A stretch of 64,000 bases of DNA from RUG11198 sp964600615. GTDB taxonomy: Bacteria > Bacillota_I > Bacilli_A > RF39 > UBA660. This document shows positions 8,113-16,176 of the stretch, piece after piece (the first letter of the stretch is position 1; each line of letters starts with the position of its first letter). The notes beneath the pieces are model-generated. The model was not told the origin of the DNA, did no database searches, and saw nothing but the letters and a program-made list of their open reading frames with translations. The stretch covers positions 1-64,000 of the forward strand of contig CAZRJK010000004.1 in assembly GCA_964600615.1 (NCBI GenBank), written 5' to 3'. Both the position numbers and the translations under genes were made by a program.

Positions 8113-8760
8113 TTAAATATATTTATTTAAATATTCATCACATATCTTATTCATTACTTTAGGAATATTAATAACATATTCCTCAAATTGATTTTCATCT
8201 TTACTATCATAATTACCTGGAATATCACTAATTCCTTTAATAATAATACATTGAATATCATTAACCTTACAGATATATGCAATAGGAGCAGATTCCATAT
8301 CAACTAATACAATATCATTCTTCTCCATTAATTCACATATATCTTTATAAATCATAGGTTTATCAGAAGAACCAATAGTACAACTATTAAACTCTATACT
8401 ATTATATTTAGATAAATCTATATCAACAATATAATCATCCTTAAACTCCTCACCATCTTCAACATAAGTACAATCTACTTGTACCACTTTATTAGGAACA
8501 AACACATCTAATAGATTATATTTATTACTCATACCAGCAGCTGTCCCAATTGCAATTATCTTATCCATATTAAAATGAGAAATCATATATTGTGTAGCTC
8601 CAGCAGCCTTAGTTTTCCTAGTACCACATCGATAAAATATTAGATTATTATCAATAAAATATTCTCCATATGGATAACTAATCAAATCCTTATCACCCTT
8701 ATTATATCTATCTATTATAACCTTCCATTCCTTAGAAGCAGCTATACTAATACCTATCAT
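8113..8760 (-). CDS. Nucleoside phosphorylase/MTA-SAH nucleosidase superfamily protein
   Basis: A 215-residue protein of the purine nucleoside phosphorylase (PNP_UDP) fold. The glycine-rich IGTAAGMS loop lies near residue 72, VDMESAPIAYICK near 154 corresponds to the VEMEGAAIA ribose-binding motif, and IIKGISDIPG near 173 matches the catalytic-Asp loop of MTA/SAH nucleosidases. The family cleaves the glycosidic bond of purine nucleosides or MTA/SAH; specificity is uncertain because the motif is altered (MESAP). Own ribosome site GGAGTGAT. First gene downstream of a set of repeated terminators. Confidence 0.75.
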   Translation of the reverse strand: MIGISIAASKEWKVIIDRYNKGDKDLISYPYGEYFIDNNLIFYRCGTRKTKAAGATQYMISHFNMDKIIAIGTAAGMSNKYNLLDVFVPNKVVQVDCTYVEDGEEFKDDYIVDIDLSKYNSIEFNSCTIGSSDKPMIYKDICELMEKNDIVLVDMESAPIAYICKVNDIQCIIIKGISDIPGNYDSKDENQFEEYVINIPKVMNKICDEYLNKYI

Positions 8761-8784
8761 ATTATCACTCCAAATTAATTATAC

Positions 8785-8812
8785 CATAAAAACCAATATA
8801 AACTGACTTTGT
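8785..8812 (-). terminator. Terminator module T1
   Basis: Minus-strand AAGTCAGTTTATATTGGTTTT hairpin with T run after the 8827-9531 gene. It shares the ACTGACTTTGTAT core (plus strand) with T2, T3 and T4, but its stem is imperfect. Confidence 0.55.
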
Positions 8813-8826
8813 ATTAAATATAAGAT

Positions 8827-9531
8827 TTAAATTTTATCATAAAAATTAAAAGCATCTTCAATAATATTATTACCCAATTCAATAATTTTCTTATTGTTAG
8901 AAATTATCTTTTTAAATTCATCAAAACCTAATTTATCATACAAATATTTTACTGCTAAAAGACTTAAATTATATCCACTGTAATCTTCAGTTTCAAAACC
9001 ACTACCATGACTTAAGTCATTTAAATTAGGAATTATTTTAGTATTAGATTTAACCATACTTAACCAATTCGTAAAATCAGAAGTCATCTCATTATTTTTT
9101 TCACCAGAAAAGAATTGAGCCATTCCCTCATCAAACCAAATTATTCTATTTTGATTATTTTTTCTACAAACTAATTCTTGATACATAATATGAAATAATT
9201 CATGTGAAGCATTATACTTACTATGAATAAATAATGGTGTTCCTTCAATAATATTAGGTTGTATAAAAGCATTTATCATACCATTATCAAATGTTCCTTT
9301 AGCATATTCTGGTAAAGATTCTTTTTCCCCTCTTAATTTATAAATATAATTTCTAAATTCATCTATATTATCATAATAATTAATTTGAACTTTTCTAAAA
9401 TTATCTATATCAAATATATTTTTATATAAATTTAAAGATTTATCTAATATAGATTCCAAATCATTTGTAATATAATTTAAACTATCAGGTGCATATAGTA
9501 CAAAATTATCATTTTCAAATTGTTTTTTCAT
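8827..9531 (-). CDS. Putative gluzincin metallopeptidase
   Basis: A 234-residue protein with the zinc motif HELFH (in NASHELFHIMYQE, near residue 110) followed about 30 residues later by WFDEGMAQFF, where the Glu is the usual third ligand of MA(E) gluzincins. No signal peptide or membrane segment, so a cytoplasmic peptidase or a protein with a peptidase fold. Beyond that the family is not recognised. Ribosome site GGAAGTGAT. It is one of three genes each bracketed by near-identical terminator modules (T1 downstream, T2 upstream), which suggests a mobile or accessory gene. Confidence 0.6.
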   Translation of the reverse strand: MKKQFENDNFVLYAPDSLNYITNDLESILDKSLNLYKNIFDIDNFRKVQINYYDNIDEFRNYIYKLRGEKESLPEYAKGTFDNGMINAFIQPNIIEGTPLFIHSKYNASHELFHIMYQELVCRKNNQNRIIWFDEGMAQFFSGEKNNEMTSDFTNWLSMVKSNTKIIPNLNDLSHGSGFETEDYSGYNLSLLAVKYLYDKLGFDEFKKIISNNKKIIELGNNIIEDAFNFYDKI

Positions 9532-9560
9532 ATTATCACTTCCACATTAATTATAACACA

Positions 9561-9583
9561 AAAAGTCAGATAAACTGACTTTG
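9561..9583 (-). terminator. Terminator module T2
   Basis: Perfect AGTCAG/CTGACT stem (9564-9580) with a five-T tail on the minus strand, after the rdgB-like gene. Same core as T1, T3 and T4. Confidence 0.65.
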
Positions 9584-9589
9584 TATAAT

Positions 9590-10204
9590 TTAAAATCTTT
9601 TTAAAGACTTCCTAATTGCATTATATCTATATGTATTATATAACTCTTCACCTTCTAGTTGGTTAAATGCTTTATTAGTACCATTTAAAATAAATACAGA
9701 ATAGAAATATGGTTTCTTTAATTCACCAATAATATCTTCTGCTATCATTCCATCACTTTCTCCAATTTCTTGAAAATATTCTCCATTTGGCATCATACTA
9801 GTAACACAGCACCTATATTTAGCATCTCTATTTTTCTTATCATTTAAATTTCTAAGTAATTTTATAACACATTGATGTTTAGGTAAATTAGGATTTAGTG
9901 CTATTTCATCATCAGCATATCTAGCAGTATATATTCCTGGCTCCCCATTTAATGCATTAACAAATAATCCAGCATCATCTGTCATAATAGGATATTTAAT
10001 ATTATGATCAATACAAAATGATAATATAGCTTGTGCCTTAATCAATGAGTTTTCTTCTATTGTAGAACCATTCTCTTCAATTTCTCCTCTATCCCAACCA
10101 ATATCATTCATACTAATTACTTCTATATCTAAATTCATTTCATTAATTATATTTAGCAAATCCTCAACTTTTCTTTTATTAGTAGTCCCAAAAATTAATT
10201 TCAT
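9590..10204 (-). CDS. RdgB/HAM1-family nucleotide pyrophosphatase
   Basis: A 204-residue Ham1/RdgB-like protein. It has the N-terminal substrate loop FGTTNKRKVEDL (5-16), the metal-binding TDDAGLFVNALNGEPGIYTARY and a C-terminal YNAIRKSLKRF close to the family end (SHRxxAL). RdgB removes ITP, XTP and dITP from the nucleotide pool, preventing their incorporation. Several consensus residues are altered (AFNQLEGEE in place of the usual ThrFAEL region), so it may be a divergent member rather than the housekeeping enzyme. Ribosome site AGGAGGT. Confidence 0.75.
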   Translation of the reverse strand: MKLIFGTTNKRKVEDLLNIINEMNLDIEVISMNDIGWDRGEIEENGSTIEENSLIKAQAILSFCIDHNIKYPIMTDDAGLFVNALNGEPGIYTARYADDEIALNPNLPKHQCVIKLLRNLNDKKNRDAKYRCCVTSMMPNGEYFQEIGESDGMIAEDIIGELKKPYFYSVFILNGTNKAFNQLEGEELYNTYRYNAIRKSLKRF

Positions 10205-10231
10205 AATATACCTCCTAAATAATTATACCAT

Positions 10232-10256
10232 AAAAAAAGCCAGTATAAACTGACTT
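10232..10256 (-). terminator. Terminator module T3
   Basis: Minus-strand AGTCAG...CTGGCT stem (10238-10254) followed by seven T, after the kinase-like gene. Same core as T1, T2 and T4. Confidence 0.7.
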
Positions 10257-10318
10257 TGTATACAAATATACTTTAGAAAATATAATTTAGCGTTAACATC
10301 AAAACAAGATTACTCCCA

Positions 10319-10978
10319 TTATATTCTTTTATCCAATCTTTTTTGCTTATTCAAACGATGAACCATTTCACTAAATTCTCTTTCCACATTTTTTTTAGTA
10401 TAAGGATAATCTTTCACATAGTTTTTAGGCCCATATGTTGTTTTATTACCATCTAAATCAATTAATACTACATCACCAGTCATTGTATTAGCAAGAATGT
10501 TATCCTCCTTTATATCCCCTGGAACAATATCATGTGACATTAAGTCCGCAATTAAGTTACAACATTCGTTTAAATATTTATCTAATTCTTTATTTGAAAC
10601 CAATTTAGATGCTTCTGCTAACGGAATATAATCTTTATAATAATTCATTTCAATACCAACTAATAATCCCTTATAGGATATAACACCAGTAACTAAATCA
10701 TATGATTTAGTTTTTAGTAATCTTTTTAATTCATTCAATTTTTTAATCGGATTTTTTAAACCAAAATTAGTAATTCTTTCTTCTTCAAGCCAAGAATTAA
10801 CTTCAAAATCCAATTTACTTTCATCTTTTTTTAAATAAGTACCAATGAAATCTTTATAATATATTTTATACAACTTACCATTAATTAAAGATATTATACC
10901 AAATTGTCCTTGAGAAAACGGCTCAGGATTTAAAAGAAGATTTAAAAACTGTTCTTTATTAATTTCAATAATTTTCAT
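10319..10978 (-). CDS. Protein kinase-fold protein
   Basis: A 219-residue protein with the catalytic core of the kinase fold: HDIVPGDIKEDNILAN (near 152-167) matches the HxDxKxxN catalytic loop and VLIDLDGN replaces DFG with DLDG as the metal-binding motif. The N-lobe has SQGQFGIISLINGKLYKIYY, resembling a glycine loop followed by the ATP-binding Lys. No membrane segment and no known regulatory domain. It could phosphorylate proteins or small molecules; the target is unknown. Stand-alone gene with its own ribosome site and flanked by terminators T3 and T4. Confidence 0.6.
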   Translation of the reverse strand: MKIIEINKEQFLNLLLNPEPFSQGQFGIISLINGKLYKIYYKDFIGTYLKKDESKLDFEVNSWLEEERITNFGLKNPIKKLNELKRLLKTKSYDLVTGVISYKGLLVGIEMNYYKDYIPLAEASKLVSNKELDKYLNECCNLIADLMSHDIVPGDIKEDNILANTMTGDVVLIDLDGNKTTYGPKNYVKDYPYTKKNVEREFSEMVHRLNKQKRLDKRI

Positions 10979-11105
10979 ACTTTTTCCTCAAAAAAATATT
11001 ATACGTTTTTTTCTACGATTGTCAAATTAAAACTATATTTAAAATTAATAAATCCCTTATCCTCATATTATTCTTTGTTCATTATCATAGTAAGATATTC
11101 AAAAA

Positions 11106-11130
11106 TAAAAAAGCCAGTATAAACTGACTT
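11106..11130 (-). terminator. Terminator module T4 after rpsI
   Basis: Minus-strand AGTCAG...CTGGCT stem (11112-11129) followed by six T, ending the rplM-rpsI operon. Almost identical to T3. Confidence 0.75.
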
Positions 11131-11143
11131 TGTAATACAAATA

Positions 11144-11563
11144 TTATCTCTTTGAGAATTGTGGAGCTCTTCTTGCTTTCTTTAATCCTGGTTTCTTTCT
11201 TTCTTTACTTCTAGAATCTCTAGTAATAAAACCATTCTTCTTTAAGATAGCACGATAAGAATCTTCCTTACCTTCATTATCTTTATCATATTCTAATAAT
11301 GCTCTAGTAATTCCTAATCTTATAGCACCAGTTTGACCACTATATCCACCACCACGAACATTAACTTCTATATCAAAAGTAGTAGTAGTATTAGTTACTT
11401 CTAATGGTTGCATTAAATCCATAACTAATACTTCGTGTGGTAAATATTCATGAACATCTCTACCATTTACAGTAATTTTTCCTTTACCAGGAACTAAAGT
11501 AACTCTAGCAGATGATCTTTTTCTTCTACCAGTTCCAATAAATACTCTTTTCTTATCTGCCAT
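11144..11563 (-). CDS. rpsI: 30S ribosomal protein S9
   Basis: A 139-residue S9. The start motif (VFIGTGRRKRSSARVTLVPG), the GGGYSGQTGAIRLGITRALL core and the basic C-terminal tail ERKKPGLKKARRAPQFSKR that reaches the decoding centre are all present. Second gene of the conserved rplM-rpsI operon; its ATG overlaps the rplM stop by one base, with AGGAGG inside the rplM C-terminal codons. Ends at terminator T4. Confidence 0.98.
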   Translation of the reverse strand: MADKKRVFIGTGRRKRSSARVTLVPGKGKITVNGRDVHEYLPHEVLVMDLMQPLEVTNTTTTFDIEVNVRGGGYSGQTGAIRLGITRALLEYDKDNEGKEDSYRAILKKNGFITRDSRSKERKKPGLKKARRAPQFSKR

Positions 11564-12006
11564 TATTTCTTTCCTCCTAATTCTACAACTTTAGGTTGTT
11601 GAGCTGTATGTGGATGTTCACTTCCAGCATATACATGTAATTTCTTAAACATAGCTCTTCCAAGTCTTCCCTTTGGAAGCATACCTTTAACAGCTTTTTC
11701 AATCATTTCTTCTGGATAATTTTCTCTCATTTCTTTAGCAGTTCTTTCTCTCAAACCACCAACATATCTTGAATGACTATAATATTTTTTATTTTCTAAC
11801 TTATTACCAGTTAATAATACTTCTTTAGCATTAATAATGATAATATTATCACCACAATCAATATGTGGAGTATAAGTTGCTTTATGTTTACCTCTTAACA
11901 TAACAGCAGCTTTAGAAGCTAATCTACCAAGTGGTATATTCTTTGCATCTAAAACATACCAATCGCGAACAACTTCTTCTTTCTTTTGCATAAATGTTGT
12001 TTTCAT
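11563..12006 (-). CDS. rplM: 50S ribosomal protein L13
   Basis: A 147-residue L13 with the usual WYVLDAKNIPLGRLASKAA start, LRGKHKATYTPHIDCGD and GMLPKGRLGRAMFKKLHVYAGSEHPH signatures. In Firmicutes L13 also represses its own operon by binding the mRNA leader; a conserved-looking hairpin lies in the leader here. Strong ribosome site AAGGAGAT. First gene of the operon with rpsI. Confidence 0.98.
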   Translation of the reverse strand: MKTTFMQKKEEVVRDWYVLDAKNIPLGRLASKAAVMLRGKHKATYTPHIDCGDNIIIINAKEVLLTGNKLENKKYYSHSRYVGGLRERTAKEMRENYPEEMIEKAVKGMLPKGRLGRAMFKKLHVYAGSEHPHTAQQPKVVELGGKK

Positions 12007-12092
12007 TATATCTCCTTTTTATATTATTTTTATATTTATCATACTAACTAATGTGTTCCCAATACATTAGCCCTCTGACATAAAATGTACCG
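12007..12092 (-). promoter_or_regulatory. Putative L13 autoregulatory leader
   Basis: The 5' untranslated region of rplM contains a 7-bp stem CTAATGT/ACATTAG with a nine-base loop (12048-12070), preceded by a second short stem around 12074-12090. Its position and the hairpin resemble the L13 leader described in Firmicutes, which the protein binds to repress the operon. Assignment is by position and recall, not a covariance search. Confidence 0.5.
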
Positions 12093-12098
12093 ATTATG

Positions 12099-12127
12099 AT
12101 TATAATAAATAAAAAGATTTTTGTCAA
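12099..12127 (-). promoter_or_regulatory. Sigma-A promoter of rplM-rpsI
   Basis: Consensus TTGACA (12122-12127) and TATAAT (12099-12104) on the minus strand, spaced by exactly 17 bases. Transcription should start near 12092. Confidence 0.85.
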
Positions 12128-12160
12128 TGTTTTTTTGAATTTTATCTATATAATTAACTA

Positions 12161-13192
12161 TTAATTTATATTATTATCATTAACACTATCATGAAGAGCA
12201 TTATTAATACTATTAGATATAACTAAAGATAACCTATTAACTAAAAAATCTACTTCTTTAGGAGTAACAACTAAATTATAATTTAAATTATCTAAAACTT
12301 CCCTAATTAAAGATAATTTATCTTCTTCATTTAAAGAGCCAATTAACCCACTCAATTCTTCTTTTTCTTCTATAGATAATTCATTATTATCTAATTTATT
12401 ATTATAATTTTTTCTATTAAATATTAACTTATTCATATCATAATTATTCTTAATATAAGATATATGCTTAAACAAATAATTAATCGTATCATTAACAATA
12501 ATACTACTATAAACTACCATGGGTACTCCTATCGCAATAACAGGTATACCTAAAGTATCATAACTAATCTCTTTCCTATTATTACCAATACCACTACCAG
12601 GATTAATACCAGTATCTGTAATCTGTATAGTCTTATTTAATCTATCAATAGATAAAGCTGCTAAAGAATCAATAACAATTAAAAAATCAGGCTTAACTTT
12701 ATCTACAATCCCCTTAATAATATCAAAGCTTTCAATACCAGTATTCCCCATAACCGAAGGAGAAAAACCACTAACACATCTCATACCTTTCTTTATATTA
12801 GTATTAAGTAAAAACAAATGCCTAGTAACCATAACCTTATCAATAACCATAGGTCCCAAACTATCAGCAGTAGATTCTCTATTACCTAAACCAATAACTA
12901 AACAAGAACTATTATCTTTTATATTTAACTTATTAATAATCTTTTTTATTTCTAAAGATAATTTTTCCGATACTAATACCCTATCCTCATAATTAGTAAT
13001 ATCTTCAAATTCTAATGTAATATAAGTCCCATTTTTTCTGCCCAATTTATTAGATAAATCATCATCTATATCAATAGTAGTAATCCTTATATTATCATTA
13101 ACAATCTCAACAGAACCATTATTATCCTCTATTTCTTCAATTACTAAATCAGTTCTTATATCATATTTAGATAAATCTATTCTATTTTTCAT
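12161..13192 (-). CDS. gpr: Germination protease GPR
   Basis: A 343-residue member of peptidase family A25. It starts the degradation of small acid-soluble spore proteins at germination. The N-terminal YDIRTDLVIEE carries the zymogen-cleavage type sequence that mimics the SASP cleavage site. The core GLGNRESTADSLGP and FLIVIDSLAALS include the acidic residues of the active site, and PGSGIGN is conserved. The start is ATG at 13192, preceded by AGAGGTGG. It is transcribed alone, divergent from rpsT; I could not define a forespore sigma-G promoter upstream. Confidence 0.93.
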   Translation of the reverse strand: MKNRIDLSKYDIRTDLVIEEIEDNNGSVEIVNDNIRITTIDIDDDLSNKLGRKNGTYITLEFEDITNYEDRVLVSEKLSLEIKKIINKLNIKDNSSCLVIGLGNRESTADSLGPMVIDKVMVTRHLFLLNTNIKKGMRCVSGFSPSVMGNTGIESFDIIKGIVDKVKPDFLIVIDSLAALSIDRLNKTIQITDTGINPGSGIGNNRKEISYDTLGIPVIAIGVPMVVYSSIIVNDTINYLFKHISYIKNNYDMNKLIFNRKNYNNKLDNNELSIEEKEELSGLIGSLNEEDKLSLIREVLDNLNYNLVVTPKEVDFLVNRLSLVISNSINNALHDSVNDNNIN

Positions 13193-13242
13193 CAAAAATC
13201 CACCTCTATATCTATATTTTTTACTTTTTTTTAAGATTTTAT

Positions 13243-13271
13243 TTGCCTTTTTATTATTTTTTTGATAGAAT
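13243..13271 (+). promoter_or_regulatory. Promoter of rpsT
   Basis: TTGCCT (13243-13248), 17 bases, TAGAAT (13266-13271), 34 bases before the rpsT start. Confidence 0.65.
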
Positions 13272-13304
13272 TGTATGTAGTTCTATTTGGAAGGAGATGA
13301 ATTC

Positions 13305-13574
13305 ATGGCAAACGTAAAAAATGCAAAGAAGAAAATTAAACAAATAACAAAGACTACTCTAGCACATACACAATTAAAATCTACAGTTAAAAATGCTATT
13401 AAAAATACAGATAAAGCTGTTTTAGCTGGAGATAAAGAAGCAGCAGAGAAATATTTAAAAATTGCTATTAAAAGTTTAGATAACGCAAAATCAAAAGGAT
13501 TAGTTCATCAAAATAAAGTTGATAGAGAAAAATCTCGTTTAACTAAAAAAGTAAATAGTATGGAAGCAAAATAA
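13305..13574 (+). CDS. rpsT: 30S ribosomal protein S20
   Basis: An 89-residue S20. MANVKNAKKKIKQITK, the paired lysine-rich helices and KGLVHQNKVDREKSRLTKKVN near the C-terminus are typical. The start is set at MANVK, preceded by GGAAGGAGATG; an in-frame upstream extension (MEGDEF) merely translates that ribosome site. Single-gene unit with its own promoter and terminator, as usual. Confidence 0.97.
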   Translation: MANVKNAKKKIKQITKTTLAHTQLKSTVKNAIKNTDKAVLAGDKEAAEKYLKIAIKSLDNAKSKGLVHQNKVDREKSRLTKKVNSMEAK

Positions 13575-13599
13575 CAGACAGTAAAATGTCTGTTTTTTT
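13573..13599 (+). terminator. Terminator of rpsT
   Basis: ACAGACA/TGTCTGT stem with a short loop and seven T, directly after the stop codon. Confidence 0.85.
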
Positions 13600-13621
13600 A
13601 TAAAAAAAAGTTACCTTTCTA

Positions 13622-13650
13622 TTGCGATAAAAATAAGATTATATTATAAT
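13622..13650 (+). promoter_or_regulatory. Promoter of the transglutaminase-like gene
   Basis: TTGCGA (13622-13627), 17 bases, perfect TATAAT (13645-13650), 31 bases before ATG. Confidence 0.75.
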
Positions 13651-13681
13651 TAATTTATATAAATAGAAATGGTGGTGCATA

Positions 13682-14614
13682 ATGCAAACAGAAAAAAAAT
13701 ATTCTACAGGACAAAAAATAATGATTACCATGGGTGCCTTCGTGATAACCTTTATAGCATTATGCTACTTCTTTAAAAATGACATAGATTTCTTCCTACT
13801 CCAAAGAAGAATTGAAAGAACATATGGAAACACAGCTCCTAATAGTTATTTTATAGAAGATAATTTTGAATATGTTAATAACCATGAAGAATTAGAAGTA
13901 AACTCTAGGCAAGATATAATAGATACTATATATTATCTAATAAATTCTGGAACCAGCTACTCTGAAAGATACTGTGGGAAAGAATATAAAGACTGCTATG
14001 AAGATATGAATGAAATAAGTAATAGTGAATCAACACTAAGTATTTTAAATAATTTTGTTCATCCCTATAACACATATAATAGTATAAAATTTAGTTTTAA
14101 TGACGAAATAATAAAAATAACTATTGAACATACCTATACTGAAGATGATATAAAAATACTAAACACTAAAGTAGATGAAATAATAAAAAATAATATAACT
14201 GATAATATGGTAATAAAAGATAAAATAAAAGCCATTCATGATTATATAATAAATAATACTGATTACGATACAAAAAAAACTGATAATCCCAAAGATACAA
14301 CCTATAAATCAAATACAGCATATGGAGTATTAATCCAAGGATATGGAATTTGTAGTGGTTATTCAGATGCTATGAAAATATTCTTAGATAAATTTAATGT
14401 TGTAAATTATAAAATAAATAATGATGAACACATCTGGAATTTAGTTCAATTAAATGGAAAATGGTATCACCTAGACCTAACCTGGGATGATCCAATAAGT
14501 CAAAAAAATATAACTAGAGATAATTATTTCTTAATAGATAATAATACTTTAAATCTATTAAAAGATAATGAACATAATTTTAATGGTAATATCTTTAAAG
14601 AAGCCATAAAATAA
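13682..14614 (+). CDS. Membrane-anchored transglutaminase-like protein
   Basis: A 310-residue protein with an N-terminal membrane anchor (IMITMGAFVITFIALCYFF, about 12-30) and a C-terminal transglutaminase-like domain. The catalytic triad is visible: Cys in GYGICSGYSDA, His in EHIWNLVQLNG and Asp in WYHLDLTWDDP. Such domains in bacteria usually act as cysteine proteases or in cell-wall-associated processing; the domain should lie outside the cell. It stands alone between its own promoter and a terminator shared with convergent spo0A. Ribosome site GGTGGTG. Confidence 0.85.
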   Translation: MQTEKKYSTGQKIMITMGAFVITFIALCYFFKNDIDFFLLQRRIERTYGNTAPNSYFIEDNFEYVNNHEELEVNSRQDIIDTIYYLINSGTSYSERYCGKEYKDCYEDMNEISNSESTLSILNNFVHPYNTYNSIKFSFNDEIIKITIEHTYTEDDIKILNTKVDEIIKNNITDNMVIKDKIKAIHDYIINNTDYDTKKTDNPKDTTYKSNTAYGVLIQGYGICSGYSDAMKIFLDKFNVVNYKINNDEHIWNLVQLNGKWYHLDLTWDDPISQKNITRDNYFLIDNNTLNLLKDNEHNFNGNIFKEAIK

Positions 14615-14641
14615 AAAGAAGAATGAAATCATTCTTCTTTT
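14614..14641. terminator. Bidirectional terminator between the transglutaminase gene and spo0A
   Basis: Perfect 13-bp inverted repeat AAAAGAAGAATGA/TCATTCTTCTTTT with a two-base loop. The last base of the spo0A coding end lies in it. It gives T-rich 3' ends in both directions. Confidence 0.8.
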
Positions 14642-15404
14642 AAACTGTTTGTTTCATAAATTCTAATCTTAATTTATCCGCGATAGTAACTATAAATTCT
14701 GAATTAGTAGGTTTTGCTTTATCTATATCTACACTATGACCAAATACCTCCTCCATTAAATCCCAATTACCTCTATTCCAACTAACTTCTATCGCATGTC
14801 TTATAGCTCTCTCTACTCTAGATACTGTAGTATTAAACTTACTAGCAATATCAGGATATAACTCTTTTGTAATACCACCAATAATTTCAGGATCATTATA
14901 AATCATAATTATACCCTCCCTAATATATTGATATCCCTTTATATGAGAAGGCATACCTAATTCATGTAGCATTCTTGTAATAGATATTTCTAAATTATTT
15001 TTAAATAAATTTATACTCTTATTATCTAATAATTTGAATACTTCTAATATTCTATTCTCTAAATCAATTAAATCAAAAGGTTTTAATATATAATAATTAA
15101 CCCCATATTCACTAACAGTCCTAATCATCTCTGGACTATTATAAGAAGATTCTACTATAACTTTAGCATCTATATTATGTTCTTTTAATTTATCCAATAC
15201 ATATATACCATCCTTTTTAGGCATAATTAAATCTAAAAGAACAATATCATAATCACATTTATTATTAATTATCGCATCTACCCCCTCTTCTCCATCATAA
15301 TAAGTTCCTACTACTTCTATTCTCTTATTATCACTAAAATACTCTTTAATCATCTCAGTTAAACTTACATTATCATCAATAATCATTACTTTAATCTTAT
15401 CCAT
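14640..15404 (-). CDS. spo0A: Sporulation master regulator Spo0A
   Basis: A 254-residue response regulator. The receiver domain (1-120) has the acidic pair D10/D11, phospho-acceptor Asp in VLLDLIMPKKDG (D58) and a conserved Lys in YILKPFDL. The C-terminal effector domain is unmistakable: LHELGMPSHIKGYQYIREGI, SRVERAIRHAIEVSWNRG (recognition helix) and KPTNSEFIVTIADKL. Phosphorylated Spo0A binds 0A boxes and starts sporulation. A perfect 0A box lies 50 bases upstream of its start, suggesting autoregulation as in Bacillus subtilis. Confidence 0.97.
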   Translation of the reverse strand: MDKIKVMIIDDNVSLTEMIKEYFSDNKRIEVVGTYYDGEEGVDAIINNKCDYDIVLLDLIMPKKDGIYVLDKLKEHNIDAKVIVESSYNSPEMIRTVSEYGVNYYILKPFDLIDLENRILEVFKLLDNKSINLFKNNLEISITRMLHELGMPSHIKGYQYIREGIIMIYNDPEIIGGITKELYPDIASKFNTTVSRVERAIRHAIEVSWNRGNWDLMEEVFGHSVDIDKAKPTNSEFIVTIADKLRLEFMKQTV

Positions 15405-15453
15405 ATAATCCCTCTTTCTATTCTAAAGTATAAAATAATAAATCTAAAAAAAT

Positions 15454-15460
15454 TGTCGAA
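15454..15460 (+). promoter_or_regulatory. 0A box upstream of spo0A
   Basis: Perfect TGTCGAA heptamer, the Spo0A-binding consensus, 50 bases before the spo0A ATG. Read on the minus strand it overlaps TCGACA, a possible -35 box. Confidence 0.65.
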
Positions 15461-15462
15461 TT

Positions 15463-15495
15463 AAAAAAGAAGTAAATAGTTTTTTACTTCTTTTT
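15463..15495 (-). terminator. Terminator after the TIM-like gene
   Basis: AAAAAGAAGTAAA / TTTACTTCTTTTT inverted repeat ending the pgk to TIM unit; T-rich tail on the minus strand. Confidence 0.75.
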
Positions 15496-16176
15496 CTACT
15501 TTAATTCTTTTACTATCTCTACTACTTTATTAATATCAGAAGATGTCTTACCAAGCATAATACCACCTAATTTAGGAATGTTAAGTATCTCTTTAATATT
15601 TTCTTCCTTAACACCACCACCATATACTATATTAGGCTTAATCTTATACTTTTCATATAAATAATCATAAATAGTACTAATATCTTCATTTATCTGTTCT
15701 ATAGTTTCATATTGGCTAACTTCTTTAGGTTCATAAGCAAAAATAATAAAATTAATATTATTAATACCCTCTAATAAATCATCTAAAGTCTTTCCCATTT
15801 TTTTACCACATTCTCCAAAACAAAGAATAGGAATTATATTAGAATCTAAACAAGCATTTAATTTCTTTTTAATTAACTCATGATCCTCATTAAAATTTTT
15901 CTTTCTCTCATAATGACCTACTATTGCATATTCAATCCCCATAGATTTAATCTGCATAGGACTTATTTCTCCAGTATAATCACCAAAAGACTCATAATAA
16001 ATATTTTGTGCTCCTACTCCCCAATCACAATGATTAATAAAACTCTCTAAATACAAAGAACTAGGAACTACTACAAGATCATTATCTGTATCTATCTTAT
16101 TTAATTTATCTATATAAGTAGGAACCTCATCATATTCTAAACTCATCTTATGATTTAGAATTATTATCTTCTTCAT
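15496..16176 (-). CDS. Divergent triosephosphate isomerase-family protein
   Basis: A 226-residue TIM barrel. The catalytic residues are in place: Asn and Lys in LNHKMS, His in AIVGHYERK and Glu in FAYEP. However, loop 6, normally PVWAIGTG and forming the lid over the phosphate, reads PKEVSQYET and lacks the hinge glycines. The C-terminal YGGGVKEEN is kept while the late phosphate loop reads GIMLGKTS. It is also 20-30 residues shorter than TpiA. The start MKKIIILNHK follows GGAGATG and overlaps the glycosyltransferase end by 29 bases. Being in the pgk unit favours a glycolytic role, but activity is uncertain. Confidence 0.7.
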   Translation of the reverse strand: MKKIIILNHKMSLEYDEVPTYIDKLNKIDTDNDLVVVPSSLYLESFINHCDWGVGAQNIYYESFGDYTGEISPMQIKSMGIEYAIVGHYERKKNFNEDHELIKKKLNACLDSNIIPILCFGECGKKMGKTLDDLLEGINNINFIIFAYEPKEVSQYETIEQINEDISTIYDYLYEKYKIKPNIVYGGGVKEENIKEILNIPKLGGIMLGKTSSDINKVVEIVKELK

